Notes: generated by a model from the letters alone, not told the origin. Positions 30,554-44,394 are shown, counted from the stretch's first letter. The stretch is 64,000 bases of DNA from Bretschneidera sinensis (GCA_023935145.1 CM043700.1:39536620-39600619); one strand, 5' to 3'. Numbers and translations: made by a program.

Positions 30554-31375
30554 ATTAGTCTAGTTATTTGTATGTTCAGGACCACCTTCGAGCCTCCCAA
30601 TTCCCTCTTCTACCTCCTCCAGATGAATGGCACTATTAGTCTAGTTATTTGTTATTTATCTCTGAACTTGAGAAACTTTGCAAGTCACATTTCCTTTCTC
30701 ATGCATTTTACTGCTTTCAGACTTATACTTATGCTTGGTTGACATATTAGTTGTTACTTATGTTTAAATTTTTGCTTGGTTTACAGGAACCTTAGCTGTT
30801 TCTCTATTTAAGGATGTGTTTGCCAGCTAGCTCCTCTTTTTCCCATTGAATGACTCTTGTTTTCTTTTGTTCGTATATTAGTTTTCTGATTCTTCTCAGG
30901 AGGTCTTCCAATATCTATTTTGAGCTGATCTTTTGTATACAGGATTGTTTTAGTATCATCTATCTATCAATAGGGTTGGATATGCTTATCTTGCTATCTA
31001 TAACAATCACTAGCACTTATGGCACTTATTTTTAGCAGTTCTGAATTCTATATCCATCTTAGCTTAGTTCCTCGTCCTTTTTGTGTTGTTGAAAAAAAAG
31101 AAGAGAAATATACAAGGAGGACAGTTTATAACCTTATGTGTATGCATAGATTTAAGTGAGTACTGCTCCATACTCCATTCTTACTTAGAACTTGCTAGAA
31201 TTACATAAAAGATAATATATGCTAGGTTGAGATTTTTTTTTTTTAAGATCTTATGGGTTGGTTTTATCCTAAAAACAGGGAAGACTCTGTCCATTTTTTT
31301 TATTAAAACCCCAACACTTGGATTTTAAAACTGTTTTCCTCATTATTGTTTTGTCATCATCAAAATGAGGGAGAT
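30554..31375 (+). other. Unknown segment between gag and copia-like LTR, unit 2
   Basis: Copy of 9467-10286, ending in the same polypurine tract. Confidence 0.45.
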
Positions 31376-31989
31376 TGTTGACCCTTATTTGATTTTAATT
31401 ATAACAAGACACTATTTAAATTGCACAAACAATTCTATCTAAGTGTTTAAATTGCAAAAGCATCCAACTTAAGAACAAGATGTAATTCAAGCAAAAAGAA
31501 TAAGAGATCGTACCTGAGAAACACTCAAAAGAAGACCGAAGACCTAGTTTAGGCTCTAAGGTAAATAAGACGTATAAATCTCTGCCTACAAGTACTCAGC
31601 TTTTTAATATGCCTTATTTTTATTTTAACAAAAAATGTTTTATCAAAAATATCTTTCTAACTAGAAAACTATTTTGAAAATAGAAAACTCTGTTTCAGGA
31701 CATCTAATTGATTGAATAGTTTCATTTAGTCAGCTGAATATAGTCCAACAATCGACTGAATATAGTTTAATCAACTGAAAAAGATTCAGTCACTGAATGA
31801 AACCATCCAATCGACTGAATGGCTTCATTCAGTCGACTGAACACGGTCCAGTCAATTGAATGATATGGTTTAGTCGACTGAATAAGATTTAGTCCACTGA
31901 ATGAAGAACATAAAGTTTCTTTCATTTAGTTAGTCGACTGAACGACAGCCCTGACTTAAATTTGAATTTCAAATAGCCATCCATTCAAC
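31376..31989 (+). mobile_element. Copia-like LTR fragment, unit 2
   Basis: TGTTGACCC start after ATGAGGGAGAT, with the same CGACTGAAT-rich interior. The end is lost at the CACTA junction. Confidence 0.6.
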
Positions 31990-32033
31990 TAGACGTTCAA
32001 AAATAACAATAATATTTCAATTTAGGAGGTCAG

Positions 32034-32420
32034 TATAGTGATAGTTATACAATCGTCGGTATAGGTATCAAGTCTATACTGACAGTTTTTATCTGTAAGT
32101 AAAACCTACCTATAGTGACGGTTATACAACCATCAGTATAGGTTTAAGGTATACTGACAGTTTTATTCGTCAGTACAACCTACCTATAGTGATGGCTATA
32201 GAAACATCATTATAGGTTACGGACTATACTGACGGTTTTTATTCGTTAGTACAACCCACCTATAGCGATGGTTATACAACCATCGATGTAGATTCAACAC
32301 CTTTACTGACGATTTTGGAAAGTGTTGCAAGAAGTAGCATAGCTATAGGGATATACCAACTGTTTTTGTGTCTTTACCGACGGATTCTGACCATCGGTAT
32401 ATGTCAATTTTTTTGTAGTG
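32034..32420 (-). mobile_element. CACTA-type end, unit 2
   Basis: Subterminal repeats and terminus CACTACAAAAAAATTGACAT on the minus strand at 32420. Confidence 0.7.
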
Positions 32421-32818
32421 TCCCTCAAGTATAAACCATCTTCTCGTGCAGACCAAATGCAGTTTCCACCGTCGCACCAATAAAGAAAAGTGTTATCTCT
32501 GTTGTCCCAAAACATATCATAAACACCACCATGATTCTGAGGGCTCGAATTGAAGATGCAAAAGAAAAGTGTTGTTTTCCAAATATTTTCTTTGAAACTG
32601 AAGTTGTACTCATTGTTGATCTTCACTGTCTTATCACCCAAATCATCATTTTTTCATTTGCAATGGACCTTAAGTTCATTGTTGTTATTTAAGTTATTAA
32701 TAATATGCACAACACATGAATCGAAAATAAGCACAGGATATGTTTCAGCGGGATAGAAATGACTCATACAAAATGCCAGTGCGAGTAAGAAAACCAAGTA
32801 AACTTCTAAATCTCTCAT
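32421..32818 (-). pseudogene. SPH type B, unit 2 copy
   Basis: Same layout as 11332-11729: ATG at 32818, TGA directly after VHCK, CACTA-derived C-terminus (DTTKKLTYTDGQ). Trp of FNWS is changed to Ser (FNSSPQNHGG), a substitution shared with 49037 but not with unit 1. Confidence 0.9.
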
Positions 32819-33323
32819 GATTTTGGGTGCTTTCTGTTGCAAAGTATGATTAGTTTGTGACTATTAGGTATACAAGTTCTATGTTTTATACCCTAATAAT
32901 ATCCATTTATAAATTAATTGATAGGCTGCAAAATCTCTCATTTTAGAGCATATATGTTAGTAAATCTTTCCCGAATAAAGGATAGTGCTTATAAGGGTAA
33001 CTACCAGCATTTCAAATCAGAGATAAGGAAGAGAAATTATTTGTGCATAAAATGTAATACCATATAAATATGTACCCAAAAGAATACAAATATTTTCAAG
33101 AGCAATTAATGATTACAAAGTAAGAAGCATTTGATTGCAATTTATACTTATCAAGAGTATCTATTTATTTTATTGCGTTGAAGAAAAGAATTAAAGTTGG
33201 TAGATATTTCAATGGAAAATAAAATTTAGTGACTCAACTAAAATGTTACTATAAAGAAAATTAGGAACAACAGAACATTAATTCAATGATAATAATTAAA
33301 AATATTGTTCGTATGCTATTTTT
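32819..33323 (-). promoter_or_regulatory. Upstream region of SPH type B, unit 2
   Basis: TATA box as at the other copies. A short deletion near 33135 removes about 33 bp relative to unit 1. No gene. Confidence 0.5.
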
Positions 33324-33823
33324 GTTAGAGTTTTCCTCGACTCTCATTAAAATTCTCCCATAAACCTCTTCAAAATTTTACTCTTTTAACTTTTCTTTGA
33401 GTCCCCACCTGTTTAAAGAAAGAGAGAAATTTGAATTGAAGAAAGAAATAAACCAAACCGGATTTGGTAAGAATAATTAAAATAAAGTAAAAACTATATA
33501 TATATATATACACACACTAACTGTTTACTGCACTGCACCATTGCCACCTTTTTGGTTTGTTGTCTAACATGAAATTTGCGTGTTAGACAGCCAACACCTG
33601 GTCCAGGTGTTGGCGCCAAACGTTTTTTAATTTTTTTCTTCTTATTCTCCCACACCTTGACCCTTTTTTTTTCTTCGTAACTATACCACCACATGTTTAG
33701 TTTTTTTTTTTCAAAAGAATTTTTTTATTCAATAATAAATCTTTCATGTATATATTATTTTATTTTCTTGTAATATCTACCAAATTACTTCTTTACCCTT
33801 ACTTTAAGAATACGGGTATTACA
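33324..33823 (-). mobile_element. Truncated gypsy LTR fragment, unit 2
   Basis: Same fragment as 577-1142, starting TGTAATACCC on the minus strand at 33823. Confidence 0.6.
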
Positions 33824-34112
33824 ATATAATTCTTTTTTTTCTTGATAATTTGACATTTGTTCTCTTTTTTGAAATGCACAAAAACATTTGTTGGGATTTT
33901 GGCTAAAATCTCTACAAACAGGTCTAATTGGTTTGGGAAAGACTCATGTTCCCACAGATCCGGTACTGTGAGAGTTACCACGAAATCGAGAAACTTTTTC
34001 AAACAATAAATTATTGTTTATAAAAAACTGTTTGACTTAACTTTTTGTTTATAAAAAATAAATTATTTCATAAACTCTTTCAAACAATAACTGATTTTGA
34101 CTCTTTTTAATG

Positions 34113-34522
34113 GGCAACATTGAAGAGAACTGGATTCAGGAAACAGGTAATATAATTTCTAATTAATTAGTGATTACTTTCATTACTAGCACATCGGATT
34201 AACTAATTAGTGGCACTCAAAGTGTTCAATTCATAAAATAAATTGTTTATTAATATATTTTTTTATTATTTCTTTTTAGAATATTTATTTATTAATTTTT
34301 GAGAATTTATGTAATTTTTTGTTCATGACGACTAGCGGACGCAATGGTGTCAACAGGACTTGCTGCACTAGGATATCAGTACATAAATTTAGGTAAATCG
34401 TTAGCTTTGATTCAAAATACTTGAGATAATATTATTATTTTTTATTAATCAATTCCTACTCCTTTTAACATTTTCAAAATCTTCCAGATAATTGTTGGGC
34501 AGAACTTAATAGGGACTCAAAG
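34113..34522 (+). pseudogene. GH27 alpha-galactosidase fragment, copy 3 (exons 2-4 only)
   Basis: Exon 2 remnant ends at 34146, exon 3 is 34336-34392, exon 4 is 34488-34522. The first Asp pair of DDCWAE reads DN here (GATAAT). It has the same exon 1 deletion as copy 2. Confidence 0.8.
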
Positions 34523-34707
34523 GTATATATCATTTTAATTAAATCTGGGTAAAATAAATTGTGATAGCAAGCTTAATCTAACAGTTACATCTTTATCCTC
34601 ACAGATGACATCTTATGGATTCGACCCAAGAAACCATCGTTCCGGTTAAATAAAAAAACAATTTTAAAAAAAGAAAGGGCAGGGAAATTTGATACACATT
34701 AACTCAA

Positions 34708-35640
34708 GATTTTGGGTGCTTTTTGTTGCAAAGTATGATTAGTTTATGACTAATAGGTCTACAAGTTCTATGTTTTATACCCTAACAATATCCATTTATA
34801 AATTAATTTATAGGCTGGAATTACTTACATGTGTGTCAACAAATCTCTCATTTTTAGAGCATGTATGGTAGTAAATCTTAGCCTAATAAAGGATTGTGCT
34901 TTTAGGGGTTACCAGCATTGCAAATCACACAATAGGAGGAGAAATTATTTGTGCATAAAACGTAATACCTTATAAATTTGTACCAGAAAAAAACAAATAT
35001 TTTCAAGACCAATTAATGATTACTAAGTAAGAAGCATTTGATACACATTCTTTTATTAAGTTTTCATTATCCACATGCAATTTATACTTATCAAGAGTAT
35101 ATATTTATTTTATTTTATTGTTTTGCCTTAAAGAAAAGAATTAAAGTTGATAGATGGTTCAATAGAAAGTAAAATTTAGTCGATCAGCTAAAATGTTAGT
35201 ATAAAGAAAATTAGGAACAACACAACATTAATTCATAGATAGTGATTAAAAATATCATTCGTATGCTATTATTTCAATTTCCCTAGTGGTCGAAGGATTT
35301 AAAGGATTGAAATCGAAAACATGCATGTTAACTGCACCTATAATGGTATTCAATTATCATAAACATAATTTCTATTTAAAAAAAAAAAAAAAAAAAAACT
35401 GAATAAGAAACGGTTTTTAGATAGAGATCTTGCTTTTTTTGCCTTAAACTTTGGCATAATTCTAAGTTTCAATCTCCTCATAAAGTTCCAGTGAAAAAAA
35501 AAATGTAAAAACTACATGGTATTCAGGATCAGCATCAAAAACATGACAACAAACTTGAAAATCGAATATATTGCATCAAACAATAAGACTAAAATCTACA
35601 TGACACAAATTAAAGATTTGGTCTTTTTGACGTGTCGATT
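34708..35640 (-). promoter_or_regulatory. Orphan SPH promoter and upstream DNA, unit 2
   Basis: SPH 5' sequence without coding region, TATAAAA at 34773-34779 on the minus strand. The A-rich tract at 35379-35398 is longer than in unit 1. Confidence 0.55.
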
Positions 35641-36101
35641 AAGAGGGATTTAGATCATCTCAGTTTGAGAATTGAAATGGCGTCAAGTTTACCGTGAGAT
35701 TGAATGTTACATTATCCAAATCTAAATTTATGATAACATTTAAATCTTCGAACTATTAATTTGGTACAAAGGGTACTTGAACTATGAATTAGTAGTAATC
35801 ACCTCCTTAAATCTATTTTCTTGCTAAAAACTTAACCAAGTGAAGAACTTAAAGGAGAATTTCACTAGTTGAATGGTTTGCTTGTATTTAATTTTTGGAG
35901 CAAACATTCAACATGTAGTAATAATCAAATGGAAGAATCCCCACTTGTTGTATTTTTGTTAATTTTTTGCCGAAAAATATATTTAAAAAGTTTATTGCTA
36001 CATATTAGTTCATAGTTCAAGGACTTCATGTGCCAAATTAATAGTTCAAAGAGTTAAATGTTATAGGGTCATAATTCAAGTGTATGTGCTGCAATAAATC
36101 C
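35640..36101. repeat. Fused foldback 2 / MITE 1 remnant, unit 2
   Basis: Copy of 14580-15034. Confidence 0.6.
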
Positions 36102-36401
36102 TCAATTATTTGACATTAAATTATAAATAAATCACTTTCGGATTTTTAGTCTTTTGTGTATTCAAATAGTATATATGCCACATATTGAGGAAATGTGTTA
36201 TTTTTTAGAAGAAACAATATCGCAATGAAAAATAAATAAATTAAACATCTTTTAGATGATTCAAGGAAAAAAAAAAAGAAAAAAAGTAAGAACATAATGT
36301 AAAGCTGGACGTAACATTTGAACTCGAGGGCCTTATTTGACATTCCTTTTATTAACTCACAAGGATGATGAGTTACATATTTCTCATTAATTTCTTAAAG
36401 G

Positions 36402-36436
<35 letters not shown>

Positions 36437-36450
36437 GATGCTTAAAGCCA

Positions 36451-36907
36451 TTATTGAGTCCAATTATAATGCTTATAAAAAATGTTACGAGTATTATCTC
36501 TCAAGTATAAACCATCTTCTCTTGCAGACCAACTACAATTTCCACCACTGCAGCATTGAAGAAAAAGAACATCATCTTTATCCCAAAACACATCGTAAAC
36601 ACCACCATGATTCTGAGGGCTCCAATTGAAACTACAAAAGAAAAGCGTTGTTTCGCAAAAATTTTCTTTGAAACTGAAGTTGTACTCATTGTTGATCTTC
36701 ACTGTCTTATCACCCTGTCTTATCACCCAGATCGTCGTTTTTTGATTTGCAATGGACCCTGAGTTCATTGTTGTTGTTTAAGTTATTGATAATATGCACA
36801 GTGTATGAATCAAAAAGAAGCACAGGATACGTTTCAGCAGACCAGAATTGACTCATGGCAAATGCCAGTGCAAGTAAGAAAACTAAGTAAACTTTTAAAT
36901 CTCTCAT
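36451..36907 (-). pseudogene. SPH type A, 13-bp duplication, unit 2
   Basis: ATG at 36907-36905. The same tandem duplication of CTGTCTTATCACC (36702-36714, 36715-36727) stops the frame after GDKTG. It differs from the unit 1 copy at several residues (FAMSQFWSAE; FKENFCETT), so the paralogs have begun to drift. Confidence 0.9.
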
Positions 36908-38200
36908 GATTTTGGGTGCTTTTTGTTGCGAAGTATGATTAGTTTGTGACTATTAGGTCTACAAGTTCTATGTTTTATACCCTAATAATATCCATTTATA
37001 AATTAATTGATAGACTGCAAAATCTCTCATTTTAGAGCACATATGTTACTAAATCTTAGCCGAATAAAGGATGGTGCTTATAAGGGTAACTACCAGCATT
37101 GCAAATCAGAGATAAGGAGGAGAAATCACACATTCTTTTTTTAAGTTTTCATTTTCCACATGCAATTTATACTTATCAAGAGTATATATTTATTTTATTT
37201 TATTGTTTTGCCTTAAAAAAAAGAATTAAAGTTGGTAGATAGTTCAATAGAAAGTAAAATTTTGTCGATCAGCTAAAATGTTAGTATAAAGAAAATTAGG
37301 AACAACACAACATTTCATAGATAGTGATTAAAAATATCATTCGTATGCTATTATTTCAATTTCCCTAGTGGTCGAAGGATTTAAAGGATTGAAATCGAAA
37401 ACATGCATGTTAATTGCACCTATAATGGTATTCAATTATCATAAACATAATTTCTATTTACAAAAAAAAAAAACTGAATAAGAAACAGTTTTTAGATAAA
37501 GATCTTGCTTTTTTTGCCTTAAACTTTGGCATAATTCTAAGTTTCAATCTCCTCATAAAGTTCCAATGAAAAGAAAGAAAAAAAAAATGAAAGGGCAAAA
37601 ATTGTAAAACCTACATGGTATTCAGGGTCAGCATCAAAAACATGACAACAAACTTGAAAATCGAATATATTGCATCAAACAATAAGACTAAAATCTGCAT
37701 GACACAAATTAAAGATTTGGTCTTTTTGACATGTTGATTAAGAGGAATTTAGATCATCTCAGTTTGAGAATTGAAATTGAGTCAAGTTTACCGTGAGATT
37801 GAATGTTACATTATCCAAATCTAAATTTATGATAACATTTAACTATTCAAACTATTAATTTGGTACAAAGGGTACTTGAACTATGAATTAGTAGCAATCA
37901 CCTCCTTAAATCTATTTTCTTGCTAAAAACTTAACCAAGTGAAGAACTTAAAGGAGAATTTCACTAGTTGAATGGTTTGCTTATATTCAATTTTTGGAGC
38001 AAACATTCAACATGTAGTAATAATCAAATGGAAAAATCCGCACTTGTTGTATTTTTGTTATTTTTTTGCCGAAAAATATATTTAAAAAGTTTATTGCTAC
38101 ATATTAGTTCATAGTTCAAGGACTTCGTGTGTCAAATTAATAGTTCAACGAGTTAAATGTTATAGGGTCGTAATTCAAGTATATGTGCTGCAATAAATCC
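36908..38200. other. Upstream DNA of SPH-A3 and fused foldback remnant, no insertion
   Basis: Corresponds to 15849-21553 without the retroelement composite. The empty site is at about 37727-37740 (TTTTTGACATGTTGATTAAG). The foldback 2 / MITE 1 remnant ends at 38200. Confidence 0.6.
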
Positions 38201-38496
38201 TCAATTATTTGACATTAAATTGTAAATAAATCACTTTCGGATTTTTAGTCTTTTGTGTATTCAAATAGTATATATGCCACATATTGAGGAAATGTGTTAT
38301 TTTTTAGAAGAAACAATATCGCAATGAAAAATAAATAAATTAAACATCTTTTAGATGATTCAAGGAAAAAAAAAAAAGTAAGAACATAATGTAAAGCTGG
38401 ACGTAATAATTTGAACTCGAGGGCCTTATTTGACATTCCTTTTATTAACTCACAAGGATGATAAGTTACATATTTCTCATTAATTTCTTAAAGGAA

Positions 38497-38538
<42 letters not shown>

Positions 38539-38552
38539 GATGCTTAAAGCCA

Positions 38553-38996
38553 TTATTGAGTCCAATTATAATGCCTATAAAAAATGTTACGAGTATTATC
38601 TCTCAAGTATAAACCATCTTCTCTTGCGGACCAAATACAATTTCCACCACTGCAGCATTGAAGAAAAAGAACATCGTCTTTATCCCAAAATACATCGTAA
38701 ACACCACCATGATTCTGAGGGCTCCAATTGAAACTACAAAAGAAAAGCGTTGTTTGCCAAAAATTTTCTTTGAAACTGAAGTTGTACTCATTGTTGATCT
38801 TCACTGTCTTATCACCCAGATCATCGTTTTTTGATTTGCAATGGACCCTGAGTTCATTGTTATTGTTTAACTTATTGATAATATGCACAGTGTATGAATC
38901 AAAAAGAAGCACAGGATACGTTTCAGCAGGACAGAATTGACTCATGGAAAATGCCAGTGCAAGTAAGAAAACTAAGTAAACTTTTAAATCTCTCAT
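38553..38996 (-). CDS. Secreted S-protein homolog, SPH-A4, intact
   Basis: 147 residues from the ATG at 38996-38994, identical in protein sequence to SPH-A2 at 21911. It has the signal peptide, S1 domain, cysteines 53, 87, 114/115 and 120, and ends in NWTQ. Gene order around it is the same: a type A pseudogene upstream (36451), a type C pseudogene downstream in map order (40196). The TATA box lies at 39062-39068. Identity of the two proteins reflects the recent unit duplication rather than proof of selection. Confidence 0.92.
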   Translation of the reverse strand: MRDLKVYLVFLLALAFSMSQFCPAETYPVLLFDSYTVHIINKLNNNNELRVHCKSKNDDLGDKTVKINNEYNFSFKENFWQTTLFFCSFNWSPQNHGGVYDVFWDKDDVLFLQCCSGGNCIWSAREDGLYLRDNTRNIFYRHYNWTQ

Positions 38997-39061
38997 GATT
39001 TTGGGTGCTTTTTGTTGCAAAGTACGATTAGTTTGTGACTATTAGGTCTACAAGTTCTATG

Positions 39062-39068
39062 TTTTATA
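39062..39068 (-). promoter_or_regulatory. TATA box of SPH-A4
   Basis: GGGTATAAAAC on the minus strand, same spacing as at SPH-A2. Confidence 0.65.
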
Positions 39069-39384
39069 CCCTAAGAATATCCATTTATAAATGACTGCAA
39101 AATCTCTCATTTTAGAGCACATATGTTAGTAAATCTTAGCCGAATAAAGGATGGTGCTTATAAGGGTAACTACCAGCATTGCAAATCAGAGATAAGGAAG
39201 AGAAATTATTTGTGCATAAAATGTAATACCATATAAATATATAAACAAAATCCATATGACCCATTTAACAAAATTTCATTACTTACCTTTTCTCTAAGGA
39301 TGTTTTTGGTAATCTAAATAAAGATTCAACGATATGATTGTAACTATTAACGTAATACATAAGTATGAATGAGCCTGCTCGATT

Positions 39385-39791
39385 GGGTTTATTGCATGAC
39401 AGATCCTTGAACTATGTACCCATAACATTTAACTCTCTGAAATATTAATTTGGCACAAGAGGTACTTGAACTATGAATTAGTAACAATCATCTCCTTAAA
39501 TCTATTTTCTGGTGAGAAACTTAACCAAGTGAGGAACTTAAAGGAGAATTTCACTAGTTCAATGGTTTGCCTATGTCCAATTTTTAGAGCAAATATTCAT
39601 CATGTAGTAATAATCAAATGGAAGAATCCCCATTTGTTGTATCTTCGTTAAGTTTTTTTGCCGAAAATTATATTTAAAAGTTGTTTGCTACAAACAAATT
39701 CATAGTTTAAGGACCTTGTGTGTCAAATTAATAGTTCAGAGAGTTAAATGTTATTGGTTCATAATTCAAGTATATATGCTGCAATAAATCC
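39385..39791. mobile_element. Complete long-TIR MITE-like element (family 1), unit 2
   Basis: 407-bp copy of 22743-23149. Confidence 0.75.
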
Positions 39792-40097
39792 TAAATTATT
39801 TTACATTAAATTGTAAAGAAATAATTTTCAGATTTTTAGTCTTTTGTGTATTCAAATAGTATATACTCCACATATTGAGGAAATGTGATATTTTCTAGAA
39901 GAAGCAATATCACAATGAAAAATAAATAAATTAAACATCTTTTAGATGATTCAAGAAAATAAAAAAGCATAAACATAATGAAAAGCAAGATGTAACATTT
40001 GAAATTGAGGGTGTTATTTGACATACCGTTTATTAACACACAAGGATGATGCGTTGCATATTTCTCATTAATTTCCTAAAGGCAATATTATATAAAT

Positions 40098-40179
40098 ACA
40101 TATATATATGTGTGTGTATATATATATATATATATACACATATATGTGTGTGTATATATATATATATACACACACACAT
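40098..40179. repeat. Compound palindromic microsatellite, expanded copy
   Basis: Counterpart of 23457-23515 with two TG blocks and two CA blocks between TA runs. Confidence 0.9.
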
Positions 40180-40195
40180 GTGATGCCTAAAGCCA

Positions 40196-40635
40196 TTACT
40201 GAGTCCAATTATATTTCTTATAAAAATTGTTACGAGTATTATCCCTCAAGTATAAACCATCTTCTCTTGCGGACCAAATGCAATTAACACCGTCGCACCA
40301 ATCAAGAAAAGGGTCATAGTCTTTGTCCCAAAATACATCATAAATGCCACCATGATTCTGAGAGCTCCAATTGAAGCTGAAAAATAAAAGCATTGTTTTC
40401 CAAAAAATTTATTTGAAATTGAAGTTGTACTCATTATTGATCATCACTGTCTTATCACCCAGATCGTCATTTTTTGATTTGCAATTGACCCTGAGTTCAT
40501 TGTTGTTGTAAATTATTGATAATATCAAGTGTATTAATCAAAGACAAGTACAGGATACATTTCAGGATGACATAAATGACTCACGGCAAATGCCAGTGTA
40601 AGTAAGAAAACTAAGTAAACTTTTAAATCTCTCAT
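40196..40635 (-). pseudogene. SPH type C, unit 2
   Basis: Copy of 23530-23969 with the same frameshifts and TAA. One further change converts the Cys of LFFCSFNW to Ser (MLLFFSFNW), removing a conserved cysteine. Confidence 0.88.
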
Positions 40636-41961
40636 GATTTTGGGTGCTTTTTGTTGCGAAGTATGATTAGTTCGTGTCTATTAGGTCTACAAGTTCTATG
40701 TTTGATACCCTAATAATATCCATTTATAAATTAATTGATAGGCTGTAATTACTGAAATATATGTCAACAAATCTCTCATTTTAGAGCATATATATTAGTA
40801 AATCTTAGCCTAATAAAGAATGGTGCTTGTAAGGGTAACTACCAACATTGCAAATCACACAGAAGGAAGAGAAATTACTTGTGCATAAAATGTATTACCA
40901 TATCAATGTGTACCCAATAGAATACAAATATTTTCAAGAGCAATTAATGATTACAAAGTAAGAAGCATTTGATACACTTTCCTTTTTTATGTTTTCATTA
41001 TCTACGTGCAACTTATACTTATCAAGTGTATCTATTTATTTTATTTTATTTTATTTACCTTGAAGAAAAGAATTATAGTTGATAGATATTTCAATAGAAA
41101 GTAAAATTTAGTCACTCAGCTAAAATGTTAGTGTAAATAAAATTAGGAACAGTACAACATTAATTCATTGATAATAATTAAAAATATTGTTTGTATGCTA
41201 TTTTTGCAATATCCTGAATGGTCGAAGGATTTAAAGGATTGAAATAAAAAAAAAAAACATAATTTCTAGAAAAAACTGAATATAAAACGGTTTTCAGATA
41301 AAGATCCTCCCTTTTTTTGCCTTAAACTTTGGCACAATTCAAAGTTTTGATGCAAAATAGAAATAAAAAATTAACACCAAATCTGAAAAAAGTATTGTTG
41401 TCATCATGTTATCAAAAAAAAAAAAAAGAAGCAACATTTGATTTCTTTGTTGGGTTGCTTCTTTTTTTGGAGAGATAAATTGGGTTTGTAATGATTTCAA
41501 CAACTCTATTTGGGACTTATATACGAGGGCAACATGGTATTTTCATTCTTTCCGTCAAGAGTTAAAAGACACTGTTTGGTCAAACATGGTTAAGGGAGGT
41601 TTATGTCATTTCCCAAACAATAGGAAGGTAAGTGAAAAACGGACCAAAACACATTATGGTTAATGCAATTTTCCCTAAACATTACTGCTGAAGGGCTTCT
41701 AGGACCAGTTTTTATAACCTAAGGGAGCATATGTTAAGAAAATCATGTACATGAATCAGTTGATGAGCCATGTCTTAAGAGATTTTTGAAAATGCATACA
41801 GATTGAACCCAAAACATTTATCGCATAATCGTCATTTTCGCAAAAATTATTGACCCATTTAACAAAATTACTTTACTTACCTTTTCTCTAAGGATGTTTT
41901 TGGTAATCTAAATAAAGATTCAACGATATGATTGTAACTATTAAGAGCCTACTCGATTATT
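40636..41961. other. Upstream DNA of SPH-C2, no gene
   Basis: Copy of 23970-25292; no gene. Confidence 0.5.
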
Positions 41962-42367
41962 GGGTTTGTTTCATGACAGATCCTTGAATTATGTACCCAT
42001 AATATTTAACTCTCTGAACTATTAATTTGGCACAAGGGGTACTTGAACTATGAATTAGTAGCAATCATCTCCTTAAATCTATTTTCTGGTGAGAAACTTA
42101 ACCAAGTGAGGAACTTAAAGGAGAATTTCACTAGTTCAATGGTTTGCCTATGTCCAATATTTGGAGCAAACATTTAGCATATAGTAATAATCAAATGGAA
42201 GAATCCCCTCGTTGTATTTTCGTTAAGTTTTTTTACCGAAAAATATATTTAAAGAGTTGATTGCTACATACTAATGCATAGTTCAAGGACCTCTTATGCA
42301 AAATTAATAGTGCAGAGAGTTAAATGTTATAGGTTCCTAATTCAAGTATATGTGCTGCAATAAATCC
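41962..42367. mobile_element. Complete long-TIR MITE-like element (family 1), unit 3
   Basis: 406-bp copy of 25293-25698. Confidence 0.75.
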
Positions 42368-42700
42368 TCAATTATATGAAATTAAATTGTAAAGAATTAA
42401 CGTTCGGATTTTTAATCTTTTGTGTATTCAAATAGTATATACGCCACATATTGAGGAAATATGTTATTTTATAGAAGAAACAATATCGCAATGAAAAATA
42501 AATAAATTAAACATCTTTTAGATGATTCAATAAAATAAATAAAACAAGAACATAATGTAAAGCAAGGCGTAACATTTGAACTCGATGGCATTATTTGACA
42601 TACCTTTTATTAACACACAAGGATGATGAGTTGCATATTTCTCATTAATTTCCTAAAGGAAATATTTTTTAAGTGTATATAATTGTGATGCTTAAAGTCA

Positions 42701-42784
42701 TTATTGAGTCTAATTATATTGCTTATAAAAATTGTTCCGAGTATTATCCCTCAAGTATAAACCATCTTCTCTTGCGGACCAAAC
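42701..42784 (-). pseudogene. SPH type D, 3' stub, copy 3
   Basis: Same stub as 4945-5028 and 26032-26115. Confidence 0.8.
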
Positions 42785-43210
42785 ACAGCATTAATTCATT
42801 GGTAGTGATTAAAAATTTCGTTCGTATGCTATTTTTCAATGTCCCGAGTGGTCGAAGGATTTAATGGATTGAAATAAAAAAAATGCATACTAAATGCACC
42901 TATAATGGTATTTAATTATCAAAAACATAATTTCTAGAAAAAACTGAATAAGAAATGATTTTCAGATAAAGATCCTCCTTTTTTGCCTTAAACTTTGGCA
43001 CAATTCAAAGTTTTGATCCCCTCAAAAAGGTCTCATGGAAAAAAAAAAAAAACGAAAGGGCAAAAAACTTAAAAACTACGTGGTATTCAGGTTCAGCATC
43101 AACAACATTCCAACAAACTATAAAATCGAATATATTGCATCAAACAATAAGCCCAAAATCTACATGATGTAAATTAAAGATTTTGTCTTTTTGGTGTGTT
43201 GGTTAAGACT

Positions 43211-43381
43211 TAAGAGGGATTTAGATCCCATTTAAGAATTGAAATTCAGTCAAGTTTACAGTGAGATTGAATGTCACATTATCAAATAAAAAAAATCTAA
43301 ATCTAAATTTATCATGATGACATTCAATCTCACCATGAACTTGACATTCATAACAATTCGGAAAAGATTCAAATCCAGTTA
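43211..43381. repeat. Foldback element (family 2), unit 3
   Basis: Same hairpin; the inner left arm starts at 43249. Confidence 0.7.
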
Positions 43382-44394
43382 AGAGGATACTTTTCGCCCA
43401 TTGTGGGCATGCGTTCGAGTAGTTGTAGGGTTTGAGCACCATCTTTAAAATAAGATGGTTTTCTATATATAATTCTTTCTTTTTTCTTGATAACTTAATA
43501 TTTGGTTTTTTTAAATCGCAAAAAATATATAATAAAAAGCACACAAAAATTATATATATTACAGAAGAATAACTTCATCAATAAAATGGTTTCGTGAAGA
43601 AAATGGGAGAAGATTCTAGCCAAGAAAGGCTGATATGGTGTTTTTGATTTCATGTGTTTGATGTCCCTCCCTCTTAATTTTCTGAGTTGTATCCTGCATT
43701 CGAACAGAAGAGGAGTAAGTTCCTATAGATTTGTTTTCTTAACTTGTTAAGTAATGCACCTTCTTTCTCCCAGGAAAAAAAAAAAAGGAGAAATGGGACA
43801 CAGAGCAAAATATTTCACAAATATCATGAGTGAAAAATTTCAGAAGAACAATTCACTATAACAAAGTGACCATTTGGTCGCAATTAAAAATAGTTAAACT
43901 TATTATATTTTACCATGAAATCTATTAATTACGAATGATGCCTCGTTTATAAGTGAATCATCATAAAATCTCATTCTGCTTCAGTTTAAATAATGGTATG
44001 ATGGCTTTTAAAAAAAATTATGGTGTGATGGAATATTGAGAATGTATGCATTTTCAAAAATCTTGTAAGATATTTGCATCATAAATAGAACTGTAAACAT
44101 TAAGGAAAATTATACTAACCACCTTGAGTTTTGATTCGTTTTTCAATTACCTCCCTATTATTTGGGTAATGACATAAATATACATTGTCTTATTCGACTT
44201 TCACATTTTTGGAGAGAAACCCCCCCCTCCTTGGATGTTTCTGTCAGTCAAATTTTCTTTCTTCAATTTACTGCTTGCCAAACACATCAACTCTCTTAAC
44301 TAAGCAAAAATATTCAGTTTGAAACTAAAGACCACACAAACCAAGCAAACAAGATCAACAAGGCCCAAGTAAATTTTGATTCCACGTCCATAAT
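43382..44394. other. Non-coding segment, unit 3
   Basis: Copy of 5626-6634; no gene. Confidence 0.5.

Larger units (their letters stand above)
25301..41969. repeat. Tandem segmental duplication, unit 2
   Basis: 16,669 bp, the direct copy of unit 1 without the 4.4 kb retroelement insertion. Gene and repeat order is identical. It joins unit 3 at 41970 through the same junction (TTTCATGACAGATCC). Confidence 0.9.
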